From Deltaproteobacteria bacterium (GTDB lineage Bacteria > Desulfobacterota > Desulfobacteria > Desulfobacterales > Desulfatirhabdiaceae), in assembly GCA_026388755.1 (NCBI GenBank), contig JAPLJE010000460.1:1-7735 (forward strand): a DNA stretch of 7,735 nt, in the 5' to 3' direction. Shown in pieces: positions 1 through 7,102 of the stretch; positions within the stretch are counted from its first letter, which is position 1; every line of letters starts with the position of its first letter. The position numbers and the translations under genes were made by a program. The notes below the pieces were generated by a model, which worked only from the letters and a program-made list of their open reading frames with translations, was not told the DNA's origin and did not search any database.

Positions 1-1
1 A

Positions 2-214
2 CTGGCGCCATTGTGGCATAAAATCGGTACTGCAATATTTGATCTGAGCGAGGAGTTCTATAACTTCGAAGGTCTTTACGAATATAAAGCAAAATTTGAA
101 CCCGAATGGCAGCCCCGATATCTGGCGGTGCCTGCGGGGTTATCCGCCCCTTTTATCCTGATGACCGTTGCTCGTCTCATTTCCGGCGGCTGGAAAGGCA
201 TCTTTTCCAAATAG
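2..214 (+). CDS. C-terminal end of MprF/DUF2156-type phosphatidylglycerol aminoacyltransferase (partial)
   Basis: Only the last 70 codons are in the window; the frame is open from base 2 and ends with TAG at 212-214. The conserved end of the DUF2156 (LPG synthetase C-terminal) domain is visible: an APLW start, then FYNFEGLYEYKAKF, then EWQPRYLAVP and a closing LISGG. These match the tail of MprF-like enzymes, which move an amino acid from aminoacyl-tRNA to phosphatidylglycerol at the inner membrane and so reduce negative surface charge. Whether this protein also has the N-terminal flippase part cannot be seen, and the amino acid used is unknown. It ends 15 bases before the TSUP transporter gene on the same strand, which suggests an operon. 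The family call is firm; the exact activity is not, since many DUF2156 proteins are uncharacterised. Confidence 0.82.
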   Translation: MAPLWHKIGTAIFDLSEEFYNFEGLYEYKAKFEPEWQPRYLAVPAGLSAPFILMTVARLISGGWKGIFSK

Positions 215-229
215 AAGGAATAAAACATC

Positions 230-1066
230 ATGATGATATTCCCTTTTGAAAAATATCTGGGATTGATTGCCATGGGCTTTGGCGTCGGAGCCTATGGGAC
301 ACTGATCGGTGCCGGTGGTGGGTTTGTATTGATGCCGATTCTGCTCTTGCTCTATCCGGAACGATCTCCGGAGCTGTTGACGAGCATTTCGCTTGCCGTG
401 GTTTTTTTCAATGCCGTGTCGGGTTCCGAGGCTTACGCCCTGATGAGGCGGATCGACTATAAATCCGGGTTCCTGTTTGCCCTGGCCACCATCCCTGGAT
501 CCATTCTCGGCGCATTGAACACCTCTCTTGTGCCCCGGCGCCTTTTTGATATCATTTTCAGTGTGCTGCTGATCTGTGCTTCCATTTTTCTGATGTTCCG
601 ATCGGGTTTGCCAAAGGCAACCTGCAAGGAACCCTGTACCATGCGGTTTAAAATGACCCGCAGTATCGTGGATTTGCATGGCATCGTTTATGAATATTCG
701 TTTAATCCTTATTTAGGGGTGGTTTTGAGCATTTTTGTCGGATATCTGTCAAGTTTTCTGGGTATCGGCGGCGGCATCATCCATGTGCCGATACTGTCTT
801 ACTTCCTGGGGTTTCCCGTCCATATTGCAACGGCGACGTCCCATTTCATACTGGCGATCATGGCGTTGACCGGAACAATCGTGCATATTGTCAAGGGAAC
901 CTTTCATCAGGGCGTTCACATGACCGTTTCTCTGGCGATCGGCGTTGTTCTCGGCGCACAGTTGGGTGCACGTTTGTCAGAGCGGATCAAAGGAGAATGG
1001 ATCATCCGTGGCCTTTCCCTTGCGCTGGGTCTGGTGGGGCTCAGGATTTTAGTGATCGTCCTGTAG
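230..1066 (+). CDS. TauE/SafE (TSUP) family membrane transporter
   Basis: This is a complete 278-residue, highly hydrophobic protein with the two-fold repeat typical of the TSUP family (PF01925). Each half carries the glycine-rich signature: IGAGGGFVLMPIL at residues 26-38 and LGIGGGIIHVPIL at 177-189. I estimate about eight membrane segments. Characterised members export sulfite, sulfoacetate or other organosulfur anions; the substrate here is unknown. The hydrophilic loop joining the halves (about 125-158) holds a C132-x3-C136 pair, which is not a general family feature as far as I know. The start at 230 follows a GAAGGA ribosome site at 214-219; ATG at 233 is a near-equal alternative. The length is normal. 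It probably shares a transcript with the upstream DUF2156 gene, which ends 15 bases before it. In a sulfur-metabolising organism an anion exporter would fit, but that is inference. Confidence 0.9.
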   Translation: MMIFPFEKYLGLIAMGFGVGAYGTLIGAGGGFVLMPILLLLYPERSPELLTSISLAVVFFNAVSGSEAYALMRRIDYKSGFLFALATIPGSILGALNTSLVPRRLFDIIFSVLLICASIFLMFRSGLPKATCKEPCTMRFKMTRSIVDLHGIVYEYSFNPYLGVVLSIFVGYLSSFLGIGGGIIHVPILSYFLGFPVHIATATSHFILAIMALTGTIVHIVKGTFHQGVHMTVSLAIGVVLGAQLGARLSERIKGEWIIRGLSLALGLVGLRILVIVL

Positions 1067-1087
1067 TAATCCGCGAATAACCGCATT

Positions 1088-1123
1088 TCGCATCTGATAA
1101 AAACGGAAATCCCCTGGATGCGA
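1088..1123. other. Short inverted repeat between the TSUP and htrA genes
   Basis: TCGCATC at 1088-1094 is complementary to GATGCGA at 1117-1123, giving a 7-bp stem with a 22-base loop. It lies in the 149-base gap (1067-1215) after the TSUP stop. There is no T-run on either side, so it is not a convincing intrinsic terminator. It could be a weak operator or chance. I found no well-spaced -35/-10 pair in the rest of this gap. Confidence 0.2.
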
Positions 1124-1203
1124 GTCCGCGGGTCATCGTGCTCATGAAACGAATCCTCAGTTGGACAATGTCTGAAATAATATTTCCATCAACCCTTACC
1201 CGT

Positions 1204-1210
1204 AAGGAGG
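1204..1210 (+). promoter_or_regulatory. Strong Shine-Dalgarno site that fixes the htrA start
   Basis: AAGGAGG is followed by a five-base spacer and ATG at 1216. The frame stays open upstream to a GTG at 1138 and an ATG at 1144, but neither has a recognisable ribosome site. The signal peptide only makes sense from 1216. Confidence 0.85.
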
Positions 1211-1215
1211 TACAG

Positions 1216-2655
1216 ATGTTACGCAATCATTTCAATAAAAAATTTTGTGTGTGTATGTTTGTCCTGGGAATTACTCTGGGAATGTCCCAGCCTCTGGTTG
1301 CCAGCGCCTCAGCTGCGGAAAATTTGTCTGCCGTCGATCTGAGCACCGCCATCGCCATTGTTTCCAAGCAGGCTATTCCAGCAGTTGCCCATATTGAAGT
1401 GACCCAGCGTCAGGAAGTCAACAACCCCTTGCTGCCATTTGAAAACGATCCTTTCTTTCGCTATTTTTTCAACGCTCCCCGCAAAATGCCCAAAAAATTC
1501 AAGCGGGAGATGAAAGGTTTGGGCTCCGGAATGATCATGGATTCCGATGGCCATATTTTGACCAACAATCACGTGGTTGCCGGAGCCAACGAAATTGAGG
1601 TGCTGCTGGCGGACGGCAACCGTTACAAGGCCAAACTCGTGGGTGCTGATCCCAAGACCGATTTGGCCGTTATTCAAATCAAGGCGGATGGAAAGCTTCC
1701 CCACGTGGTTTTCGGTGACTCCGATAAAATGGAAGTCGGCCACTGGGTCATTGCCATTGGTCATCCCCGTGGATTGGATCAGACGGTGACCCAGGGAATT
1801 ATCAGCGCCAAGCATCGCCGCGGTATCCTCGATCCCACCAGCTATCAGGACTATCTGCAGACGGATGCCGCCATCAATCCGGGTAACAGCGGAGGCCCCC
1901 TGCTGAATCTGGAAGGACAGGTGATCGGCGTCAATGCGGCCATTTTTTCCGAATCCGGAGGATTTGAAGGCATTGGTTTTGCCATTCCCAGCAATATGGC
2001 TGTTTACATCTCCAAGGCATTGATTGAGCATGGCAAGGTGGAGCGCGGGTGGCTGGGTGTAACGATTCAGGAGTTAACCCCGGATCTGATTAAAGCGATG
2101 AATCTGAATATTTCCAAAGGCGCTCTCATTGCGGATGTGATCAAGGGAGGCCCGGCCGATGTTGCCGGGATTCAAAAAGGCGATGTGGTGACGGTTTATC
2201 AGGGAAAGGAAATTTCAAACGGATCTACTTTGCAAAATGAGGTTGCCAACACGGCAATCGGTCAGGAAGCAAGGGTGACCGTGTATCGAAGCGGGAAAAC
2301 GCAAGATCTGAAAGTTAAAGTCGATAATCTGGAAGATGCTATCAAAAAAATTGCGATTTCTTTAAAAGGCCGTCTGGGAGTGACGGTCCGACCGGTTACT
2401 GCAAAAGAGGCCCAGCAATACGGATTGGAAGAAGGACAGGGAGTCGCCATTGCATCGCTTCAGCCAGGTGGAAGCCTGGCAAAGGTCGGGTTTGAAGTCA
2501 ATGATATTATCCTCTCCATCGACGATCAGCCGGTCAAGGATGAACAAAGTTTTGTCAGTCTGCTGGAAACGCTGAAGCCGCGTCAGACTGTTCAGATATG
2601 GGCACTCGATCACAATTCCGGCCAAACCGCAGATGTTCAGGTAAAGGTGCGCTAA
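1216..2655 (+). CDS. DegP/DegQ-type (Do/HtrA) periplasmic serine protease
   Basis: This is a 479-residue S1C-family protease and chaperone that would degrade or hold misfolded envelope proteins in the periplasm. A signal peptide covers about residues 1-34: basic start, hydrophobic core, and an ASASAA region with cleavage near 33-34. The trypsin-like domain (about 60-265) has the full triad: H119 in LTNNHVV, D149 in DPKTDLAV and S225 in the GNSGGPL motif. Two PDZ domains follow, at about 274-370 (from GWLGV) and 385-475 (from GRLGV). The length and two PDZ domains fit DegP/DegQ rather than DegS. The segment before the first catalytic strand (FFRYFFNAPRK, then the GLGSG turn) is short compared with the long LA loop of E. 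coli DegP. It sits between the TSUP and DUF1566 genes on the same strand, with gaps of 149 and 94 bases, so it may be transcribed alone. No sigma-E or heat-shock promoter was recognised upstream. Confidence 0.95.
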   Translation: MLRNHFNKKFCVCMFVLGITLGMSQPLVASASAAENLSAVDLSTAIAIVSKQAIPAVAHIEVTQRQEVNNPLLPFENDPFFRYFFNAPRKMPKKFKREMKGLGSGMIMDSDGHILTNNHVVAGANEIEVLLADGNRYKAKLVGADPKTDLAVIQIKADGKLPHVVFGDSDKMEVGHWVIAIGHPRGLDQTVTQGIISAKHRRGILDPTSYQDYLQTDAAINPGNSGGPLLNLEGQVIGVNAAIFSESGGFEGIGFAIPSNMAVYISKALIEHGKVERGWLGVTIQELTPDLIKAMNLNISKGALIADVIKGGPADVAGIQKGDVVTVYQGKEISNGSTLQNEVANTAIGQEARVTVYRSGKTQDLKVKVDNLEDAIKKIAISLKGRLGVTVRPVTAKEAQQYGLEEGQGVAIASLQPGGSLAKVGFEVNDIILSIDDQPVKDEQSFVSLLETLKPRQTVQIWALDHNSGQTADVQVKVR

Positions 2656-2690
2656 TGGAATTACACATTGCATTCGCGATATATTGCTCA

Positions 2691-2699
2691 TGTTATTAT
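2691..2699 (+). promoter_or_regulatory. Possible extended -10 promoter for the DUF1566 gene
   Basis: TGTTATTAT at 2691-2699 fits an extended -10 element (TG-N-TATTAT). A TTGCAT at 2668-2673 resembles a -35, but the 20-base spacing is long. It lies in the 94-base gap after htrA, about 50 bases before the chosen start codon. The call comes from motif matching only. Confidence 0.33.
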
Positions 2700-2736
2700 G
2701 TAACGCATCCTTAACTGAAAACGCTGTGAAAATAAT

Positions 2737-2742
2737 GGAGGG
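2737..2742 (+). promoter_or_regulatory. Shine-Dalgarno site that fixes the DUF1566 gene start
   Basis: GGAGGG ends seven bases before ATG at 2750. The open frame reaches back to 2684, but the earlier start has no ribosome site and would bury the signal peptide behind 22 extra residues. Confidence 0.75.
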
Positions 2743-2749
2743 CGCTGCC

Positions 2750-3535
2750 ATGAAAAGAAAAGAACTGACGGGATTTTTTGGATGCGTTGGTTTACTGTTT
2801 TTTGCTGCAGTTGCATGGTCCGCGGTGCCGGATACCGGGTATACGAAATGGTATGATGTCGCTGACAATGTGTTCAGCTGCCCCCGGCCCGGTCAGGTCC
2901 TCTACAGCCAGACCGACGACAGCAGCAGCAATCCTTCCTCCTACACCAAGCTGGATGACAGCGGCAATGCGCTGCCAGATTCTGCCATGTCCTGGACCAT
3001 GGTAAAGGATAATGTTACCGGCCTGATCTGGGAGATGAAAACCAATATGAATTGGGTCAAAAACTATAACGATCCTCACGATGCGGACAATACCTACACC
3101 TGGTACGATAACAACCCGGCAACCAATGGTGGATACGAGGGAACCCCGGACAAAGGTAAAGACACCAAAGATTTTATCAATGCCCTGAACACCGCAAATT
3201 TTGGCGGTTTTTCCGACTGGCGGCTTCCCACGCTCAAGGAGCTACACACTATTGTCAACTACGATATTCCATCGCCAGGGCCGACCATCAATGCCGCTTA
3301 TTTTCCAAATACCCAACCGTCCTTTTATTGGTCTTCTACTGCCAGCTCAGGCTATGACTACCGTGCGTGGTGCGTGGGCTTCGATGATGGCTACGCCCAC
3401 GACTACGGCAAGTACGGTAACTACTTCGTCCGCGCCGTTCGTGGAAGACAGGAAACCCATCCACCACAGCAGCGCTATTGGGACAATTCGTCCGCACCGT
3501 TCGTGGGAGACAGACTGACAGCGCGCCGGAAATAA
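2750..3535 (+). CDS. Exported DUF1566 (Lcl C-terminal) domain protein with rearranged tail
   Basis: This is a 261-residue exported protein of unknown function. Residues 1-25 form a signal peptide (basic start, hydrophobic core, cleavage near WSA/VPD). The DUF1566 domain spans about 85-234 with its usual markers: KDNVTGLIWEMKT (86-98), DWRLPTLKEL (156-165), FYWSST (192-197) and the closing FVRAVRGRQ (226-234). The domain is thought to have a C-type-lectin-like fold. It is frequent in environmental Gram-negatives, often as multiple paralogs, and no enzymatic role is established. The part just before the end (about 200-225) is rich in Tyr, Asp and Gly. The last 27 residues are abnormal: at 3487-3513 the DNA repeats the domain-ending sequence of 3425-3451 at 25 of 27 bases, but 62 bases further on and therefore in another frame. 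The tail ending SSAPFVGDRLTARRK thus looks like an out-of-frame reading of a second domain end. The family call is firm; the function is not known. Confidence 0.85.
   Translation: MKRKELTGFFGCVGLLFFAAVAWSAVPDTGYTKWYDVADNVFSCPRPGQVLYSQTDDSSSNPSSYTKLDDSGNALPDSAMSWTMVKDNVTGLIWEMKTNMNWVKNYNDPHDADNTYTWYDNNPATNGGYEGTPDKGKDTKDFINALNTANFGGFSDWRLPTLKELHTIVNYDIPSPGPTINAAYFPNTQPSFYWSSTASSGYDYRAWCVGFDDGYAHDYGKYGNYFVRAVRGRQETHPPQQRYWDNSSAPFVGDRLTARRK
3425..3451 (+). repeat. 27-bp direct repeat, copy 1 (in frame, end of DUF1566 domain)
   Basis: This copy encodes FVRAVRGRQ, the normal closing motif of the domain. It matches copy 2 at 3487-3513 at 25 of 27 positions; the differences are G/A at position 10 and A/G at position 21 of the repeat. 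Confidence 0.9.
3487..3513 (+). repeat. 27-bp direct repeat, copy 2 (out of frame with the gene)
   Basis: Read in the frame equivalent to copy 1 this would encode FVRTVRGRQ, but the gene reads through it in another frame because the offset is 62 bases. Similarity does not continue upstream of either copy, so only the domain end is duplicated. Confidence 0.9.
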
Positions 3536-3538
3536 AAG

Positions 3539-3564
3539 CCCGCTTCCCTCATGGGAGGAGCGGG
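3539..3564 (-). terminator. Intrinsic terminator for the minus-strand glycan genes
   Basis: CCCGCT at 3539-3544 pairs with AGCGGG at 3559-3564. An inner TCCC/GGGA stem (3545-3548 with 3553-3556) and a four-base loop complete the hairpin, with a two-base bulge. On the minus strand the stem is followed by CTTTTATTT, a usable T-rich tail, and it begins 25 bases after the methyltransferase stop. On the plus strand the stem also starts three bases past the DUF1566 stop, but it is followed by A-rich sequence. It therefore best serves the minus strand. Confidence 0.65.
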
Positions 3565-3588
3565 AGAGAAAAACCCTCGACTACTCTG

Positions 3589-4221
3589 TCAGCCCTTCTC
3601 ATATTTTTTGCAGAGCAAAAGTCCCTGTGTTAAAAATATTGGCCAGATCAAGATCTTAGCCTGAACAACACCGTGTTGCGATATGGTTTCAAAAACTTCA
3701 CCAAAAGAGAGGGCACGTTCATCCGGGAATTGCCACAACTTCAGGAATTCAAATAAACGACGAGTAGCTCGATACAACCACGTCGGTGTTGGAAAACCTA
3801 TCAAAACTAAGCCACCCGGACGAGCAAGGCGGAAGTGAGTATCAATGGCGGCCCGGGTTCCGGCAGTGTCAAAATGTTCTATCAGGCCAACGCTGAATAC
3901 CAGATCGACTGCAGCCTCCATGCGTGGGTTAAGCACGTCGTCATTCACAAGGATGAGATTTGATATTTCTCTTTTTCGATGTTTCAACAACGAAAGCCCA
4001 AATTCGTTGTTGTCAATGATCGTGTAGTAAGCCGGATCCAGCTTTGTATATAAGACATCGACAAAACAACTATTTGCACCGCCAAGCTCAATGATGCTGG
4101 GGTGCCCGGTTTTGAGCGAACGCAATAACTGTCGAGTCAAATAGAAAGCTGTAATACGTCGCGTCACTGCAGCGGTTTTATAGGGTCGCTCATAATAATT
4201 ATTCCAATCAGTTCTGTTCAT
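3589..4221 (-). CDS. Class I SAM-dependent methyltransferase
   Basis: This is a 210-residue protein with a Rossmann-type methyltransferase core. Motif I is IIELGGANS (43-51), a variant of the E/D-x-G-x-G loop that binds SAM. The acidic residue after strand 2 is D70 in IIDNN. The post-II region is DLVFSVGLIEHF (106-117), and motif III is PGGLVLIGFPTP (135-146). This layout resembles methyltransferases found in surface-glycan clusters; the acceptor is unknown. The protein is probably cytoplasmic. I chose ATG at 4221; in-frame TTG at 4224 and GTG at 4227 are alternatives, and none has a strong ribosome site. The start overlaps the end of the GT2-GtrA gene by 14 bases, which suggests translational coupling. 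It is the last gene before the terminator at 3539-3564. Confidence 0.85.
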   Translation of the reverse strand: MNRTDWNNYYERPYKTAAVTRRITAFYLTRQLLRSLKTGHPSIIELGGANSCFVDVLYTKLDPAYYTIIDNNEFGLSLLKHRKREISNLILVNDDVLNPRMEAAVDLVFSVGLIEHFDTAGTRAAIDTHFRLARPGGLVLIGFPTPTWLYRATRRLFEFLKLWQFPDERALSFGEVFETISQHGVVQAKILIWPIFLTQGLLLCKKYEKG

Positions 4222-5305
4222 CAACACTTTGCTCTATACGGTGATCAGCAAAAACCATATCGCGTTGCACGGTGAAACTCAGAATAAAAAGTATAGACTC
4301 GGCGATAAGTTTGGCAAATAAAGGGGGAATACCGAAAACCAGTTTCATTTCGCTTATCATCAGATATGACATGACTGCTATCAGAGCTAAAAGAGCAATA
4401 TATCGTAAAAAAACAGAATATACCTTTAAACGGCAGCGAAACACAAATTTTTTGTTTATTAGGAAATTTACTGACAATGCGGCACTGCGACCCACTATTA
4501 AAGCTGCAATTATGCTGTCAGCATACTGCAAAGTAACGGCAAAAACGACGAAATCGATTGCTGCTGTAATCACTGATGATGAAACATACCGAATTAATAC
4601 AAAGTAGATCCGCATAGAGTCAAATATCGGATCAAAATGTGAAGAACGGTTCCCTTCTATATAAATTGTCTCAATCGGCAACTCACAGATAGCTATACGG
4701 CGGGAAATTACCGAAGCGAGCACGCCTGACTCATATTCATAACGTTCCCCGCTAATTGTCACTAACTCTGGAAGTTCTTTAAGGGGAAAAGCACGAAGGC
4801 CCGTCTGCGTGTCTGTGATAGCGCGCCCATAAAGAAGAGCAAACAGTTTGCTTGTTATTATGTTGCCGACCCTACTCCGAAGAGGAACTCCTGCTCCAAA
4901 TTGACGCACTCCAAGAACAATTTGATTTTTTGCAAGCATTTCTGATGCCACTTTTACGATATCGGGCAGACTGTGCTGACCATCCGCATCAACCGTAATG
5001 ACTCCGGCCAACTCAGGGTGATGCGTCAGGCAATGATTAAACGCTGTTTTCAACGCACGTCCCTTGCCGCAATTGACCACATGCTTAAGCTGTATGACTC
5101 CTGCAAACCTTGACAGCTCTGAAAAAACCTGAATATGGGCCGTATCGCTGCCATCATTAACAACAAATATCTGAGTAAATCCCACCTCCTGAAGTTGTTC
5201 GACAAGTCGTACAAGCATGGCATCAGGATTATACGCAGGAATAATGACAGCAACACACTGTAATTCAGGGATGAAAGAAATATTTTCCTTGGTCATAGTA
5301 TCCAT
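4208..5305 (-). CDS. GT2 polyprenyl-phosphate glycosyltransferase fused to a GtrA membrane domain
   Basis: This is a 365-residue two-domain protein. Residues about 17-225 are a GT-A glycosyltransferase of the dolichol-phosphate mannosyltransferase type: IIPAYN (21-26), VVNDGSD (48-54), NCGKGRAL (78-85), the metal-binding VDADGQH (105-111), DTQTGLRAF (165-173) and RYEYE (188-192). Residues about 236-350 are a GtrA-like domain (PF04138) with four membrane segments and the marker GRSAALSVNFLINKKFVF (272-289). Such proteins put a sugar from a nucleotide donor onto a polyprenyl phosphate, and the GtrA part is thought to help flip or anchor the product. In phage gtr clusters the two parts are separate proteins; here they are fused, a known arrangement. 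It begins 12 bases after the membrane glycosyltransferase gene stops and overlaps the methyltransferase gene. ATG at 5296 is an alternative start. The GtrA half is notably AT-rich. Confidence 0.9.
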   Translation of the reverse strand: MDTMTKENISFIPELQCVAVIIPAYNPDAMLVRLVEQLQEVGFTQIFVVNDGSDTAHIQVFSELSRFAGVIQLKHVVNCGKGRALKTAFNHCLTHHPELAGVITVDADGQHSLPDIVKVASEMLAKNQIVLGVRQFGAGVPLRSRVGNIITSKLFALLYGRAITDTQTGLRAFPLKELPELVTISGERYEYESGVLASVISRRIAICELPIETIYIEGNRSSHFDPIFDSMRIYFVLIRYVSSSVITAAIDFVVFAVTLQYADSIIAALIVGRSAALSVNFLINKKFVFRCRLKVYSVFLRYIALLALIAVMSYLMISEMKLVFGIPPLFAKLIAESILFILSFTVQRDMVFADHRIEQSVDEQN

Positions 5306-5317
5306 CTCACAGAACAG

Positions 5318-7030
5318 CTAATGCGTACAACGAACCCGCATGAGGCGGATTGTTGGCGCAGTGATTACGGGTTGGAGGGAACCATCCGCAAGGGCGGCAT
5401 CAATCAGTGATGGGATGCTATCATTGTGTATCAGCGCATAAGTAATGGTCTGGCTTCTTGGCATAGTGCTCAAAATCTCACAAAAAGAGCGGCCGGCCTT
5501 AATGGCTGTAATCGTTTCATCATTCTTCGGCAAACGCCACTCATTCGTATAGACATGAGGTCGCAGAGCAGGAATCGATATCATCTGCGGATATGTCGTG
5601 AGCACTTGCCCATGGAACCCAGGCTGACGCGCAAAATCCAGAAGTTGCTGATTAAGCATTGAGTCTCCCGAGCGTAAACGTAGGCCATCACTCCACAGCT
5701 TGAGCCCGGCAGGATTGGCAGGCCACAGCGCAAGCAGAACAACAAGTATGATCAATAGATTCAGCCCGTACCGAATGCGCTTAGTGTTCCATGGGTGGTT
5801 CTGATCAAGGATGACCGGTTCATAATGTTTACTGCCTATCCCCCAGACCATGATTTGTTCCAATCCAAAACCTATTGCCAGGCAGAGAAATGGTAACGCG
5901 GGCAGCAAATTTCTCCCGTCGTATGAAAAAAATAATGCCCATACGAAGAGATAGGGGATGCCGACTGCCAGACACATCCTTCCGAGCTTGGACCAGAGAG
6001 AGGCAAACAATAGCAACAAGAAAGAAACAGACAGAACTTCTGAGCTTTTACCTAAAAGGCTTCCGGACGGTAATAGGGTGGCAGGCAAAGTAACTTTAAT
6101 CGCGCGAAACAGTCTCTGCAGCAGTGTTTCATTGCCATATATAAGCGAAGTGACAAAGCGTATGTTTGTTTCCTCTGGGTGACCAATAAAATTAAACCAC
6201 TTCAGCGTAAACCATGGCAGCACGAGTGCAGCAAAAATTGCGATCGTCAGTAATGCTACCGGGCGTTTCCGAGAGGGAGCTATCTGAAGATGTCCAGCCA
6301 AGGATGAAAAAATTCCGGCGATCAAAATACCCGCCCCCAACCAACCGCCCTGCTTACAGTGTACAGCTGCGGCTGCAGTGATACCAGCAAAGATGAGCAA
6401 CCGCTCCCCTGGCATGCCCTCTTGTGCCGACAAGTAGGTCAAATAGCCGGTAAGAAATATTAAAAATGTCAATGGGATGTCAACATAACCAGAGTCCAGA
6501 ACAGAAGCGTAAGGTCCAAGCAATAAAACTGACAGCAATACAGCGGCCATTAAGGGGGCCGGGCGACGCCAGCGTAAAAAAAAATCAAAGAAAATGGCCA
6601 GTATGGCAATCGGAAACAACCCCATAAACGCGCGTGCAAAAATTTCTATCTGATCGCTACCCAACCAGAGGTAGGTAGCCGACCACATCGCAGGCATGAG
6701 TTGAGGATAACCAAACGTTTCTACAGGCCAGCGTCCCTCATACCAATTCACAGCCCAGCGATTCCAGCTGACTACTGCATCCCATTCTTCAAAGATACCC
6801 GGGACATGGCCCCATAGAACCATGAGCATATGCATGGCAAACGATACCATAATGATAAGTGCAACAATATTGGCAGCGAAAAAGCCATTTCTGGGCCAAG
6901 GGCGGAGCGGCAGAGGTGACATAGTGACAACACCAGTAAATCGCCGATTGAGTATGGTGAGCAAAAATATCTCACCGATTACTATCACTGATAACGCTGT
7001 CCGATTATAGACCCCTGTGAGTTGCAGCAA
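5318..7030 (-). CDS. GT-C-like multi-spanning membrane glycosyltransferase, main open frame after an in-frame stop
   Basis: The 570-codon open frame encodes a very hydrophobic protein with roughly ten or more membrane segments and a soluble C-terminal part (about 445-570). The layout resembles GT-C enzymes (PMT/ArnT/GT39-GT83-like), which use polyprenyl-linked sugars on the outer face of the inner membrane. An acidic EEWDA (81-85) lies in the first large external loop, where GT-C enzymes keep their catalytic acidic residue. A GYPQLMP motif (107-113) and YDGRNLLPALPF (370-381) follow. No specific family can be named with certainty. The frame begins at a TTG inside a membrane segment, without a ribosome site; later starts are GTG 6988 and ATG 6922. 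The true gene almost certainly began at ATG 7216 and is split by TGA at 7103-7105. The product may therefore be truncated or not made. The next gene, GT2-GtrA, would supply its lipid-linked sugar. Confidence 0.72.
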   Translation of the reverse strand: MLQLTGVYNRTALSVIVIGEIFLLTILNRRFTGVVTMSPLPLRPWPRNGFFAANIVALIIMVSFAMHMLMVLWGHVPGIFEEWDAVVSWNRWAVNWYEGRWPVETFGYPQLMPAMWSATYLWLGSDQIEIFARAFMGLFPIAILAIFFDFFLRWRRPAPLMAAVLLSVLLLGPYASVLDSGYVDIPLTFLIFLTGYLTYLSAQEGMPGERLLIFAGITAAAAVHCKQGGWLGAGILIAGIFSSLAGHLQIAPSRKRPVALLTIAIFAALVLPWFTLKWFNFIGHPEETNIRFVTSLIYGNETLLQRLFRAIKVTLPATLLPSGSLLGKSSEVLSVSFLLLLFASLWSKLGRMCLAVGIPYLFVWALFFSYDGRNLLPALPFLCLAIGFGLEQIMVWGIGSKHYEPVILDQNHPWNTKRIRYGLNLLIILVVLLALWPANPAGLKLWSDGLRLRSGDSMLNQQLLDFARQPGFHGQVLTTYPQMISIPALRPHVYTNEWRLPKNDETITAIKAGRSFCEILSTMPRSQTITYALIHNDSIPSLIDAALADGSLQPVITAPTIRLMRVRCTH

Positions 7031-7102
7031 TAATGCGATGTTAAAAGTGGTTACAAGGCTTACAACAAAAGCAGCAAGAACATCGGCGAGTATCGTACCA
7101 AT

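Noticed and set aside
140..679. Antisense frame of 179 codons over the TSUP gene
   Set aside because: The product is Gln/His/Lys-rich and low in complexity with no motif. It mirrors the transporter codons and spans two real genes.
1160..1185. TTGGAC with TAATAT as a promoter for htrA
   Set aside because: The spacing is 11 bases, too short for a sigma-70 promoter, and no better-spaced pair was found.
1138..1215. Longer N-terminus for the HtrA protease from GTG 1138 or ATG 1144
   Set aside because: It would put 24-26 residues before a normal signal peptide, and the strong AAGGAGG site points to ATG 1216.
1309..2031. Long open frame antisense to htrA (240 codons)
   Set aside because: It lies wholly inside the well-supported protease gene, has no ribosome site or recognisable domain, and is explained by the codon pattern of the opposite strand.
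3487..3513. Copy 2 of the 27-bp repeat as a retroelement template repeat
   Set aside because: Similarity stops at the 5' edge of the repeat, whereas a template must match across the variable region. One of the two mismatches is also G in the supposed template, which adenine-specific mutagenesis would not change.
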